Assembly: GCF_049994905.1 (NCBI RefSeq)
Contig: NZ_CP188258.1
Location: 2,542,001-2,606,000 of the forward strand
Direction: 5' to 3'
From: Diaminobutyricibacter sp049994905
GTDB taxonomy: Bacteria; Actinomycetota; Actinomycetes; Actinomycetales; Microbacteriaceae
DNA length: 64,000 nucleotides
The position numbers and the translations under genes were made by a program. The notes below the pieces were generated by a model. It ran no database searches and had not been told where the DNA came from. It saw only the letters and a list, made by a program, of their open reading frames with translations. This document shows positions 41,784-50,593 of this stretch, one piece after another; position 1 is the stretch's first letter; each line of letters opens with the position of its first letter.

Positions 41784-42347
41784 TCAGCGGCACTCCGGAT
41801 TACCGAGCAACTGCGCGTAGATACGAAGGATGTTCTTACACAGTCCATGGGCAATGACCGCTGCCGTTGCAGCGGTAGTCACCCCCGCTACGACCGCACA
41901 CAGGGCCCAACCCACCCCCGGAATCGCACAGAGAGCAATCCCGAGCGCAGCGCCTCCGCCTGACGCTAGTACTCCCTGATCCGTGCGGTTGAACTCGACA
42001 TAGAGGCCCCATTTGGGATCGGCCCCTCCGCCAAGACGGGACATGGGCGGCTTGTCCGCGACAAACGTCATAGTGGCTCCCGTTGGGAGGCTAAAAGTCG
42101 TCTGGCGAGTTCCGTCCGACGAAATGGATTCCGTGCGTGGCGCATCGGAGTCGAGCAACTCGCGATAAGCGAGCCCGATGACCTCCTTCGTCAACTCTGG
42201 AATGGCCTCTGCCGAGTCCGGCAGGGCACTCACCGCGGCCGGGCCGTTTGTGACTGGCATTTCGGCGGCCTGGGCTGGGAGGCTGGCCGCGGCTGCGATA
42301 GCTGCACCAAGGAACAGCGCAAGGAACGACTTCGTCGTGTTCTTCAT
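41784..42347 (-). CDS. Secreted four-Cys protein with C-terminal hydrophobic hairpin
   Basis: 187 residues, ATG 42347 preceded by AGGTGAA. Sec signal peptide (MKNTTKSFLALFLGAAIAAAASLPAQA, cleavage after AQA), a polar middle region (about 30-120), then a Gly/Ala-rich hydrophobic pair of segments (GGGAALGIALCAIPGVGWALCAVVAG and AAVIAHGLCKN) and the end LLGNPECR. Four Cys in this C-terminal part could form disulfides. The layout is like a precursor releasing a hydrophobic, bacteriocin-like peptide, or a pore-forming secreted protein. No family recognised. Confidence 0.65.
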   Translation of the reverse strand: MKNTTKSFLALFLGAAIAAAASLPAQAAEMPVTNGPAAVSALPDSAEAIPELTKEVIGLAYRELLDSDAPRTESISSDGTRQTTFSLPTGATMTFVADKPPMSRLGGGADPKWGLYVEFNRTDQGVLASGGGAALGIALCAIPGVGWALCAVVAGVTTAATAAVIAHGLCKNILRIYAQLLGNPECR

Positions 42348-42569
42348 TGAGTTCACCTATTCGTGGGTTTCCAATTTGGTGGGCCCGGAAATTAGGCCCA
42401 TCGGTATTCACTCTTCATGTTTTCCATAACGCACGCAATGCTTTCATTAGTAGACGCGGCCATTCCGCTCGACCCCCACCCCTCCTTCCCAAAACCCTCC
42501 CCTCCGCGCCATGATCGAAACAGCACTTCTTGAGCAACACTCACGGTTGAGTACAAAGAAGAGGGCACC

Positions 42570-44696
42570 ATGGGGGATACAACCACCGACGACGCCGACG
42601 CCCGAGCAGACGACCAGGCTCCGCTGAGGCCGGCGACGCGCGATCCCGAGCGCGCGCATCCGCCGGCGAAGCCACACACCAAAGCCGCGGAGAAGCCGCC
42701 ACGCCCCCGCAACACCCCACCCGTGCGCCTCCCCGACCGCCGCCTCCTGCGCACCTACGCCTTCGACCCGATGTCGACCCGCCTGTCCGGGCAGTTCCTC
42801 ACCCTGAACATCCCGTTCGAGCGCGGACTCGACCCCGGCCCCTCCGGCGAGCTCATCCAGGTGGTTGACTTCGATGCAGTCCACGACGTCTGGTACCGAC
42901 CCATCGACCTCAATGACCCCGCGATTCTTGCGCAGAGCGGGCTGACGCCATCCGAATCGGATCCGCGCACTCACCAGCAGGTCGTGTATGCCGTCGCGAT
43001 GAGCGTCATCGAGCGGTTCGAGCGGTTCGGAGGGCGACGGTTCCGGTGGCGCGGCGGGCGGGAGCTGCGCATCGTGCCTCATGCCTTCGAAGACCGCAAC
43101 GCGTTCTTCGACCCGGAGCGACGGGCCGTTCTCTTCGGTTACTACCGAGCCGACGAGCGCGATCCCGGCGCCAACCTGCCCGGCCAGGTGATGTTCACGT
43201 GCTTGAGTGTCGACGTCGTCGCACACGAGGTGACGCACGCGATCGTGCATCGCATCCGCAAATATTTCTCCGAAGCGACCAACCCCGACGTGTTCGCCTG
43301 GCATGAGGCGTTCGCCGACCTGGTCGCCCTGTTCCACCACTTCCTGTTCCCCGAAGTCGTCTCGGAGGCGGTCGCCAACTCTCGCGGTGAACTCAAAAAG
43401 GGTTCGGCGCTGCTCGACCTGGCCCTCGAGTTCGGCGAGTCCACGGGGCGTGGCGCCGCCCTTCGCTCGGCCCTCGGCTCGCCGCGCACGCCCAAACAGT
43501 TCCTCAACGCGACCGAGCCGCACGAACGCGGATCCTGCTTCGTCGCCGCCGTCTTCGACGCCTATCTCGACACCTATATCGACCAGATCTCCGACCTGCG
43601 CCGCATCGCGACCGGCGGCACCGGCGTGCTCCCCCCGGGCGCGCTGCCACCCGACCTGGTCAAACGCGTGACCGTCGAAGCGATCCGCAACGCGGACCGA
43701 CTGCTCGGGATGGTCGTGCGCGCGTTCGAATACCTTCCGGTGGTCGACGTGACCTTCGGGGATGTCGTGCGCGGCATCGTCACAGCCGACCGCGCGCTCT
43801 ACCCCGACGACGCATTGCACCTGCGCACGAACCTCGTCGAAGCGCTGCGTCGCCGCGGCATCTACCCGCCGTCCGTCTCTTCACTCGCGGAAGCCTCGCT
43901 CGTCTGGCCGACACCGGTCGCTCCCCTCAGCCTGACCGCGGGCGACCACAAGGTCGACCTGGCGCCGCTGATCGAGGATGCCACGCTCAACCTCGATACC
44001 AACGGCGAGGCATCGACGTTGGCGACGAGCGCAGAGGATGAAGACCCCGAGCAGGCGGCGATGGACACTCCGCAGCCCTCGCCATCCGCCGAACACAACT
44101 CGTCCACCGCCGTCGACCTCATCGCGTGGGGCAAGGCGCACGCGCACGAGCTGGGCCTCGATCCGGAGCTGAAGCTCGAACTTGTCGGAGTCCACGCGGT
44201 GTACGTGCAGGCGTCTGACATGCAGCCGCGCCCGATCGTGGTGGCACAGTTCGCCCAACGACACGAAGAGCTCGAAGACCAGACGCTTCCGCCGGGCAAG
44301 CGGGTTCCCATCCGTTCGGGAACCACGGTGATCGCGCGGGTCGACGGCGAGGTCGTGCACCTCGTGCTGAAACCGCTGCCGCTCACGAAGCCCGCAGCCC
44401 TGGATGACCCGCACACGTTCGAGAACAACCCGTACGGCGACGAGATACGCGCCTTCGCGCAGTCCTGCAACGAGATCGGCCAGAAACGCGCCAAGGCACT
44501 CCAGGACTGGAGTGACCAGGTAACGTCAGCGGATGCGCTGGCAGCCTGGACCGACCAGCCATCGCAGCTGCGCCTCACCTTCGCGCAACTGCACGCCGAC
44601 CAGGAGATCCAGTCGGTGCTCGACGCCAGGACCGCCCAAGCACGGAAGAACCGACGCAGGCATCGCCACCACGGGCAGGGGGCCGACAATGTCTGA
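42570..44696 (+). CDS. Gluzincin zinc metallopeptidase-like protein
   Basis: 708 residues. Zinc site H219-E220-V-T-H223 (VVAHEVTHAIVHRI) and, 22 residues on, E246 with D250 (WHEAFADLVALFHHF), the gluzincin (M4/M1-type) ExxxD helix. The N-terminal 55 residues are Pro/Ala/Arg-rich and disordered; the part after about residue 460 is acidic then alpha/beta, ending in a basic RRRHRHH tail. No Sec signal peptide. It overlaps the downstream metallo-beta-lactamase gene by 8 bp. Neither the peptidase target nor a known family name is clear; the coupling suggests a two-protein system. Confidence 0.82.
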   Translation: MGDTTTDDADARADDQAPLRPATRDPERAHPPAKPHTKAAEKPPRPRNTPPVRLPDRRLLRTYAFDPMSTRLSGQFLTLNIPFERGLDPGPSGELIQVVDFDAVHDVWYRPIDLNDPAILAQSGLTPSESDPRTHQQVVYAVAMSVIERFERFGGRRFRWRGGRELRIVPHAFEDRNAFFDPERRAVLFGYYRADERDPGANLPGQVMFTCLSVDVVAHEVTHAIVHRIRKYFSEATNPDVFAWHEAFADLVALFHHFLFPEVVSEAVANSRGELKKGSALLDLALEFGESTGRGAALRSALGSPRTPKQFLNATEPHERGSCFVAAVFDAYLDTYIDQISDLRRIATGGTGVLPPGALPPDLVKRVTVEAIRNADRLLGMVVRAFEYLPVVDVTFGDVVRGIVTADRALYPDDALHLRTNLVEALRRRGIYPPSVSSLAEASLVWPTPVAPLSLTAGDHKVDLAPLIEDATLNLDTNGEASTLATSAEDEDPEQAAMDTPQPSPSAEHNSSTAVDLIAWGKAHAHELGLDPELKLELVGVHAVYVQASDMQPRPIVVAQFAQRHEELEDQTLPPGKRVPIRSGTTVIARVDGEVVHLVLKPLPLTKPAALDDPHTFENNPYGDEIRAFAQSCNEIGQKRAKALQDWSDQVTSADALAAWTDQPSQLRLTFAQLHADQEIQSVLDARTAQARKNRRRHRHHGQGADNV

Positions 44697-46035
44697 CACG
44701 ACAGGCACCGGCACCGGCACTGATGCCGGCACCGCCCCCGCCACCGAGACCACCGTCTCCGTGCGCATGTACAACGTGGGTTTCGGCGACTGCTTCGTCG
44801 TGACCGTGGGCCGTGCCGACCAGGCGTGGCGCATGCTCGTCGACTGCGGCGTCCACAGCCAGGGCCGCGCACAGGTCGACGGCGTCTCGCGCACCATCGG
44901 AGAGGTCGTCAAAGCCGTCATCGCCGATCTCACCGCAGTCACGCCGGCCGGCTCTCCCCCACGCCTCGACGTGCTCGTCGCCACCCACCATCACCAGGAC
45001 CACATCACCGGTTTCGCCGTCGCGGACTGGGAGGCGGTCGAGGTGGGCGAAGTCATCGTCCCCTTCGTGGAGAATCCCAATGACAAGGACGCGCAGGCGC
45101 TGCGCAACTCGCTCGTGTCGACGGCGACGAAACTCAACGGGATCATCGAGGCCACTGCCAAACGCAAGGAGAAGAACGGCAGCGGCTTCACGGATGCCCT
45201 CTCGCTCGCCAACTCGTTCGCGATCAATTCGATGGGCAACGCCGCGGCCACCGACCGGCTGCTGCACCAGAACGGCCTGCACTTCCTGGAGCCGACGCAC
45301 GACATCTTCTTCGCGCCCGACCGGGACCCGGCGAAGAATGTCATCCCGACGTCGATCGACGGGGTGAGCATCCACATTCTCGGTCCGTCGCGCGACCCGA
45401 AACAGCTGTCGCTAATGAACCCGCCTGCTTCGGCGGAGTGGCTGCAGCTCGACCCCGACCAGGGACTCGAGGATGACGACACACCCGCGCTGTTCCCGGC
45501 GATCTATGTGGTTCCGGATGACGAACACGACGAACTCCCCACCGAGCTCACCAAAGCGCGCGCATCCCTTCGCCTGTCCCAGCTCGCCACGAGTGATGCA
45601 GCGCTGCTCGGGGCGGCCGCCGTGCTCGAGCGGTCCGTCAACAATACGAGCGTGTACTTCGTGCTCGACGTCGCGGGAACGCGCCTGCTGTTCGTCGGCG
45701 ACTCGCAGGAGGGCGCGTGGGAGCACGTTCTCGACGACGCGGAGTCGCGCGCGCTGGTGAGCAACGTGGCGTTCTACAAGATCGGCCACCACGGGTCGCA
45801 CAACGCGACGCCGAAGTCGTTCGTGGAATCGGTGCTCGGTGACGGGGCGTACGCGATGCTGCCGTGGGGGCTGGTGAAGAAGTGGGCGGAGACGATTCCG
45901 AAAGCGGAACTGCTCGCGGCACTCGCCGACCACAAGACGCACGTGATCAGGGCAGATGCCCCGGTCGCCGAGACGACGCAGATCGAGGTGGGGCCCGGCC
46001 AGCTCTGGAGTCAGGTGACGTTCACGGTGCCGTAG
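44689..46035 (+). CDS. Metallo-beta-lactamase-fold protein
   Basis: 448 residues from ATG 44689 inside the end of the peptidase gene. MBL metal motifs: H100-x-H102-x-D104-H105 (THHHQDHITG), later VGDSQEG and KIGHHGSHNA, close to the ComEC-type hydrolase domain without the membrane channel. The N-terminal Gly/Thr repeat (TGTGTGTDAGTAPATE) is disordered. An insertion of about 200 residues lies between the metal motifs. Substrate unknown; ComEC-like MBL domains act on nucleic acids, others on nucleotides or lipids. Its 3' end overlaps the convergent DUF2235 gene by 14 bp. Confidence 0.83.
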   Translation: MSDTTGTGTGTDAGTAPATETTVSVRMYNVGFGDCFVVTVGRADQAWRMLVDCGVHSQGRAQVDGVSRTIGEVVKAVIADLTAVTPAGSPPRLDVLVATHHHQDHITGFAVADWEAVEVGEVIVPFVENPNDKDAQALRNSLVSTATKLNGIIEATAKRKEKNGSGFTDALSLANSFAINSMGNAAATDRLLHQNGLHFLEPTHDIFFAPDRDPAKNVIPTSIDGVSIHILGPSRDPKQLSLMNPPASAEWLQLDPDQGLEDDDTPALFPAIYVVPDDEHDELPTELTKARASLRLSQLATSDAALLGAAAVLERSVNNTSVYFVLDVAGTRLLFVGDSQEGAWEHVLDDAESRALVSNVAFYKIGHHGSHNATPKSFVESVLGDGAYAMLPWGLVKKWAETIPKAELLAALADHKTHVIRADAPVAETTQIEVGPGQLWSQVTFTVP

Positions 46036-47176
46036 GGGCGGCCGGCGCAGGCTCTGCCAGCGCCGAGGTCGCCGGCGCGGCGGGTGCCGCCGGCGCGGCG
46101 GGTGCCGCCTGCGCGGCCGGCCCCGCCTGCCCAGGCAGCGGGGTGAGCGTCTCCCAGTCGGGGTCGGCCCACTGCACGCTCGGCGTCAGGTGCGGCGTGT
46201 ACAGCCCGCCACCCTGGAGGCGGGCGCGCACGCTCGAGTGCAGTACGGCATCCGCCGGGATCGGCCGCGTGCGGTCGATGAAGATCTTGTAGATCCACGG
46301 GTTCTTGTGGATGATTCCGTTGACGTTGTCGGCGCTGACCGTGCACGACTTCACGTACGCGGCCGGTTCGACGAGCATCCCCTCTTCGACGGCGCCCTCG
46401 ACGATCCACTTGAGCGAGACGGACGAGAGCCGGCCGTCGTCGGGAAAGGTGCCGCCGACATCCGTGTGCACCCCGGCGAACCAGACCTCCTCGAGCCGGG
46501 AATCGTCCGTCGGCGTCACAAGGTATTCGCGGAACGGCCGGCGCTTCTCGTCGATCGACACCGCATGCCGCACGCGCGCGTCGTTGACCAGCTTGCGCGT
46601 GTATGGCCACTTGATGTCCCATTTCAGGATGCCCGCCGCCTTCACCGTGTCGAAGGCACCCAGGTAGGCGATGGGCACGGTGCTGCGGCCCGCGACCTTG
46701 CGGGAGAAATTGTCGGTGAACTCGTCGATGTCGGCCCAATGGTCCTTGTCGTCGCCGCGGCGACGGGCGAACTCGGCCACCGCATACGGCACGAGGTTCT
46801 CCGAGCCCGGGTAGAGCAGCCCGATGGTGCGCAGCATGCCCGACAGCGCGCGGGCCGTGTAGGCGCCCCGGCTGAAGCCGAAGAGGAAGATGCGGTCGCC
46901 CGGGTTCCACGTCTGCATGAGCCAGGTGTATGCCTCGCCCAGATTCTGGCGCAGGCCGTTGCCGAACGCGAGGCCGCCCACTCGCGAGAGGCCGCGCGCG
47001 AGCGCACCCCAGGATGCGGCGGATGCGAACGTGCCGACGCCTGGGTCGTAGTAGGCGACCTGCTTGTCCGGGTCATCCAGGTCGAGCATCGAGAAGATCT
47101 TGATGACGTTCGAGTCGCCTGTCGCGCGCGGCTGAGCGCCTGTTCCGTCAAGACAGATCACCAGGTTCTTGCCCAT
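46022..47176 (-). CDS. DUF2235 alpha/beta-hydrolase (Tle1-like phospholipase fold)
   Basis: 384 residues from ATG 47176 after GGAGGTGTCCG. Opens MGKNLVICLDGTGAQP, typical of DUF2235; nucleophile elbow LFGFSRGAYTAR with Ser102; Asp/His candidates in GAFDTVKA and AGVHTDVGGTF. DUF2235 includes the Tle1 phospholipase effectors of type VI systems, which actinobacteria lack, plus many uncharacterised enzymes. The last 40 residues are a Pro/Ala-rich low-complexity tail made of APAAPA units. No signal peptide. Convergent with the peptidase/MBL operon. Confidence 0.87.
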   Translation of the reverse strand: MGKNLVICLDGTGAQPRATGDSNVIKIFSMLDLDDPDKQVAYYDPGVGTFASAASWGALARGLSRVGGLAFGNGLRQNLGEAYTWLMQTWNPGDRIFLFGFSRGAYTARALSGMLRTIGLLYPGSENLVPYAVAEFARRRGDDKDHWADIDEFTDNFSRKVAGRSTVPIAYLGAFDTVKAAGILKWDIKWPYTRKLVNDARVRHAVSIDEKRRPFREYLVTPTDDSRLEEVWFAGVHTDVGGTFPDDGRLSSVSLKWIVEGAVEEGMLVEPAAYVKSCTVSADNVNGIIHKNPWIYKIFIDRTRPIPADAVLHSSVRARLQGGGLYTPHLTPSVQWADPDWETLTPLPGQAGPAAQAAPAAPAAPAAPATSALAEPAPAAPTAP

Positions 47177-47259
47177 CGGACACCTCCGCAGGTCGCCGTG
47201 CACGCACGGTTGGGTTACACGGTAGCGGCGCGGCACCCACGCTGGCTAGAGTGGGCCCG

Positions 47260-47697
47260 CTAGAGGTGCTTGCTGGGCCAGACGTACGGCAGGTCGGCCG
47301 GTACACCGGTAAAGAGCGGGCCGTAGAAGTCGGGGTCCTTGCGAATCAGGTTCGACTGGTGACTGAGGTGGAATCCGGCGTCACCCAGCCAGGCGGGCAG
47401 CTCGAGATCGTCCTGTTCGAGGGCGTCGACCCCGGGAGCGAAAGGGATGACCTGGTCGCGAACGGTGTCGGGGCGGCCCTGGGCGACCCACTCATCCGCC
47501 ATCGCAAGGGTGTATTTGGTGAGTGCCGGAACGAAGCCGCGCCACATCAGTGTCGCCGGGTGATGCTGCCACCCATAGGTCGGGATCGTCACCGCCCGCA
47601 GCAGCTGCAACCCTTCGACCCGCTGCTTGCCAAGCCGGGAGCGGTCGAGCACACGCGCACTCTCCCGGAACGACGGATACGGCAGGAACGTCTGCAT
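47260..47697 (-). CDS. MSMEG_6728-family protein (pyrimidine-dimer glycosylase-like)
   Basis: 145 residues starting MQTFLPYPSFRESARVLD, then RLGKQRVEGLQLLRAV and GWQHHPATLMWRG. This is the small family named after MSMEG_6728, related by sequence to T4-type pyrimidine dimer DNA glycosylases (conserved N-terminal LPxxSFxxS and the LGKQRVE motif). Likely a DNA repair or base-release enzyme, not proven. The longer upstream in-frame extension is Gly/Ala repeats and is not included. Confidence 0.82.
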   Translation of the reverse strand: MQTFLPYPSFRESARVLDRSRLGKQRVEGLQLLRAVTIPTYGWQHHPATLMWRGFVPALTKYTLAMADEWVAQGRPDTVRDQVIPFAPGVDALEQDDLELPAWLGDAGFHLSHQSNLIRKDPDFYGPLFTGVPADLPYVWPSKHL

Positions 47698-47757
47698 CAC
47701 GCCCAGCGTACCCGCGCCCGCGCCCGCCCCGGTGCCCGCGCCGCGAGTGGGCACTCG

Positions 47758-47801
47758 TTTTCGTCAGCCGTCGACGTCAGGCGACAACAACTGTCATCTC
47801 G
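47758..47801. repeat. Partial copy of the gacaacaactgtc hairpin repeat
   Basis: A 44-bp stretch aligned without gaps to 52055-52098; the right arm (cgacaacaactgtca) is nearly identical, the left arm is decayed. Located in the intergenic space before the DUF2510 gene end. Same repeat family as the perfect hairpin at 52049-52094. Confidence 0.6.
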
Positions 47802-47825
47802 AGTCGGGGAGGGCCTGGGCGCGGG

Positions 47826-48392
47826 TCAGCCGAAGGTGGCGAGGACGAGTTTGAGGGCCAGGCCGGCGAGCGGGATGCTGAACGCGAAGACAAGGCCGAA
47901 CGCGAAACCGGTGAGGCCTGCGCTGAGGCCGCCATTGCGGCGCACCCGGAAGAAGCTCACGGCCGCCAGCAGGATCGCCATGATCGCGACGCCGGTTCCG
48001 ATGAGGCAGAGGGCGACCGCGATCCAGCCGAGCACACCGAACGGCGACACACGCCAGGCCAGGTCGGCGCAGATAACCGTGACGACGAAAAGGATGGCCG
48101 ACGTCACGCCGCAGTTCACGCTGCGGTAGGCGAGCTCATTGCGCTTTCGCGCCTTGCCGGCGCGGGACCGGAAGGGGGTGTAGTCGTCGTCTGCGTCGCC
48201 TGCGTCGCTGGACGCGCCGTCCGCCTCGACGTCTGCCGGCTCGGCCACGACATCCGGAGCGATGATCTCGGAAACCGTCGGCTCGGGCTGCCGGGTGTGG
48301 TCGCTCCACGACATGCCCGTCCACCAGCGCTGGGCGGCGCTTCCGGTCGGGTCCGGATACCAGCCGGCCTGAGGAGCGCGGGCGTCGGTCAT
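47826..48392 (-). CDS. DUF2510-domain membrane protein
   Basis: 188 residues. Residues about 8-35 are the DUF2510 module (AGWYPDPTGSAAQRWWTGMSWSDHTR), common in actinobacterial membrane proteins. An acidic linker with many Asp (ADGASSDAGDADDD) follows, then three or four hydrophobic segments (SAILFVVTVICADLAW, FGVLGWIAVALCLIGTGVAIMAILL, FAFGLVFAFSIPLAGLALKL). Function unknown. Start at ATG 48392 rather than the upstream in-frame codon at 48425. Confidence 0.82.
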   Translation of the reverse strand: MTDARAPQAGWYPDPTGSAAQRWWTGMSWSDHTRQPEPTVSEIIAPDVVAEPADVEADGASSDAGDADDDYTPFRSRAGKARKRNELAYRSVNCGVTSAILFVVTVICADLAWRVSPFGVLGWIAVALCLIGTGVAIMAILLAAVSFFRVRRNGGLSAGLTGFAFGLVFAFSIPLAGLALKLVLATFG

Positions 48393-48470
48393 GCGAGGGC
48401 CTTTCGTCGGACACAGTGCATCCACAGGTTAAGGACCGGGGCATCCCGCCCACGAGCCCCAGAGCGCGGG

Positions 48471-48923
48471 TCAGTCACTGCCCGGCCCACCCTCGAGGTG
48501 CTCCTTCAGCCGGTTCATCATGCGCAGGTTTTCTTTGACGGTGGTGCTCACGACCACGGGATGCAGCACGGCCAGCAGTCCGCCGGTCACGATCTCGCCG
48601 GTGCGCACGACACGTGTTCCGCCGGCGATCGGCACGAGCTCGTACCGGATGGTGATCGCGAGGCGGCCGTCGGAGCGCGCCTGGTGGAAGACGAGGAGAT
48701 GGTCGGGCTCGCATTCGAGCACCGTCCCCTCCAGGTGCATGCCCTGGATCTCGTCGGTGTACGTTGTGCCTTTCACGACCGGATTGTCGGAGACCCGCAC
48801 AGTCGCGCGGTAGGTACTCGACGGGTCGAGCCAGCCGGGGAAGCCGGCAAGGTCGGCGAGCAGGGCGAAGACGTCGCCCGCGGGTCGTTCGACGTCGGTT
48901 GTGATCGTCCTCGTGGACTTCAT
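48471..48923 (-). CDS. SRPBCC-family protein
   Basis: 150 residues beginning MKSTRTITTDVERPAGDVFALLADLAGFPGWLD, the N-terminal strand-helix of the START/Bet v1-like SRPBCC fold, with a typical YTDEIQGMHLEGTVLE beta sheet and a long C-terminal helix (STTVKENLRMMNRLKEHLEG). Binds hydrophobic ligands in its family; ligand here unknown. 16 bp downstream of the next upstream gene on the same strand. Confidence 0.85.
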   Translation of the reverse strand: MKSTRTITTDVERPAGDVFALLADLAGFPGWLDPSSTYRATVRVSDNPVVKGTTYTDEIQGMHLEGTVLECEPDHLLVFHQARSDGRLAITIRYELVPIAGGTRVVRTGEIVTGGLLAVLHPVVVSTTVKENLRMMNRLKEHLEGGPGSD

Positions 48924-48938
48924 ACCCGCATCGGCGTC

Positions 48939-49376
48939 TCAGCTTTCGCTGGACGGCCCGAGGTCGGCTGACCCGACGTACCGGTAGAGCACCCGGCCGC
49001 CCGGCTCCCAGTGGCCCTTTTCGAGCGTGAATTCCGCGGCGAGGTTGTCGGCGCCGTAGGTGCCGATGTCGCGGATCGCGGGGGCAGGCTGGCCGCTCGC
49101 CAGCGCTTCGATCGACTCCCGGTAGATGGTCCCGTCGGGGTTCACGAGCACGGCGGTGTAGTGGCTCGACTCCCGCAGGTCGGCGACCGGGTACCAGTCG
49201 CGGTGGTCGATCTGCACCATCGCCGTCTCATCCAGGTCGCTCTTGGGGCGCACGCCGGTGGCGAGCCCGTCGACCCAGCGGTCGCCGTCGAAGTAGCTGT
49301 AGAGGTTGCCGACGGGGGCTTCGAAGTCCTCTTCGTCGCAGTCGGGAGCATTCAGGTGCGCGAGCGGGCTGGTCAT
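48939..49376 (-). CDS. Hypothetical soluble protein
   Basis: 145 residues from ATG 49376 (MTSPLAHLNAPDCDEEDFEAPVGNLYSYFDGDRWVDG). Acidic, rich in aromatic residues, with repeated short strands (WYPVADLRESSHYTAVLVNPDGTIYRES). No signal peptide and no domain I recognise. Shares strand and close spacing with the SRPBCC gene (15 bp), so they may be co-transcribed. Longer in-frame extension upstream is not supported. Confidence 0.7.
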   Translation of the reverse strand: MTSPLAHLNAPDCDEEDFEAPVGNLYSYFDGDRWVDGLATGVRPKSDLDETAMVQIDHRDWYPVADLRESSHYTAVLVNPDGTIYRESIEALASGQPAPAIRDIGTYGADNLAAEFTLEKGHWEPGGRVLYRYVGSADLGPSSES

Positions 49377-49464
49377 GTCGCCGATGCTACTGCCGTCGGG
49401 CGGGGTGCGGAAGGGCGCGGCAACGGATGCGGCGACGGATGCGGACGTCGCGGCCGCACATCCG

Positions 49465-50040
49465 TCACCCGTTCTTCGCCGCGGCCTTCGCCGCCCGCTT
49501 GAACTCGCGCACCCTGGTGAGTGATTCCGGGTCGACGATGTCGGCCACCGACCGGTACGAACCGGTCTCGCCGTATGGAGCTGAGGCGTCTTGCCACCCG
49601 GGCGCGGCGACACCCCACTGTTTGCCGAGCAGCGCCAGGAAGATCTTCGCCTTCTGCTCGCCGAAACCCGGCAGCGCCTTGAGCCGGGCGAGCACCTCGG
49701 CACCGTCAGGGTCGCCCTGCGTCCAGATGGCGGATGCGTCCCCACCCCAGTCGGCGACAAGCGCCGCGCACATGGACTGGATGCGCCCGGCCATGGACCC
49801 CGGGAACCGGTGCACGGAGGGCGGCTGCTTCATGACGGCGAGGAACGCATCGGGGTCGTAGGACGCGAGGGTCGCGGCATCAAGGCCGCCCAGGCGGTCG
49901 CGGAGTTTCGCGGGACCCGAGAACGCGGTCTCCATGGGGATCTGCTGGTCGAGCAGCATTCCGATGAGGAGGGCGAGCGGGTCGGTGGAGAGGAGCGCGT
50001 CAGCCTCGGTGTCGCCAGTGATGTGAAGGTCGTGGGCCAT
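49465..50040 (-). CDS. HhH-GPD-type base-excision repair protein
   Basis: 191 residues beginning MAHDLHITGDTEADALLSTDPLALLIGMLLDQQIPMETAF (quoted by its LLDQQIPME motif). The helix-hairpin-helix is visible in LKALPGFGEQKAKIFLALLGKQWG, followed by an Asp-containing region (VADIVDPESL). This matches the actinobacterial HhH-GPD glycosylase family, smaller than Nth/MutY and without an Fe-S cluster. Substrate base not known. Together with the DNA glycosylase-like gene at 47.3 kb it adds to the repair genes of this stretch. Confidence 0.85.
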   Translation of the reverse strand: MAHDLHITGDTEADALLSTDPLALLIGMLLDQQIPMETAFSGPAKLRDRLGGLDAATLASYDPDAFLAVMKQPPSVHRFPGSMAGRIQSMCAALVADWGGDASAIWTQGDPDGAEVLARLKALPGFGEQKAKIFLALLGKQWGVAAPGWQDASAPYGETGSYRSVADIVDPESLTRVREFKRAAKAAAKNG

Positions 50041-50203
50041 TCATCCATCTTGCACCGACCCGGGTTGCGAGCCAACGCGCAAGCGGAACCTGTGGAGAAC
50101 CCGTCCTGGCGCCCGGTTCATCCCCTGTGTTGGGGCTGACTCGTGCCCGTGGCAGCTGGGAGGGTGGATCGATGGCGACCCGAACCCGACCCCGAGTCCT
50201 GCC

Positions 50204-50563
50204 ATGACTGCGCGCGCATCGCTCTGGTCGGTGCGGGCCGAACCGCCGAATCCGCTGCCGACGATCCTCCTCCTCACGGCCGCTTCGATCCTGCTGGTGC
50301 CGCTTGCCGCGATGAACATCATCGGCTGGGTGCTCGCTCCCGGCGTCGACGTGCGCGAACCCGACGCGGTCGCCCGGGCCGTGCAGGTCGTCTTCGTGCT
50401 GGCCTGGTTCGTTCCGTTCCTCGGAACGGTCGCCGCAGACCTGGTGTCATTCGCGCTCTACCGCCGCAGGCGCGACCCCGTACTCCTCGGCGTCGCAGCG
50501 CTCGTGCTCGTCCTCGCCGGATGGGCGGTCAGCCTCACGGTGCCCGCGATCCTGATGGCGTAG
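50204..50563 (+). CDS. Hypothetical membrane protein
   Basis: 119 residues from ATG 50204 (MTARASLWSVRAEPPNPLPT). Three hydrophobic segments (ILLLTAASILLVPLAAMNIIGWVL, VQVVFVLAWFVPFLGTVAADLV, VLLGVAALVLVLAGWAVSLTVPAIL) and a short basic loop (YRRRRDP). No family recognised. Single gene, convergent with a SnoaL-like gene. Confidence 0.65.
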   Translation: MTARASLWSVRAEPPNPLPTILLLTAASILLVPLAAMNIIGWVLAPGVDVREPDAVARAVQVVFVLAWFVPFLGTVAADLVSFALYRRRRDPVLLGVAALVLVLAGWAVSLTVPAILMA

Positions 50564-50593
50564 CCGGACGCCGCACAGCCGAGGCGAGCCTTG

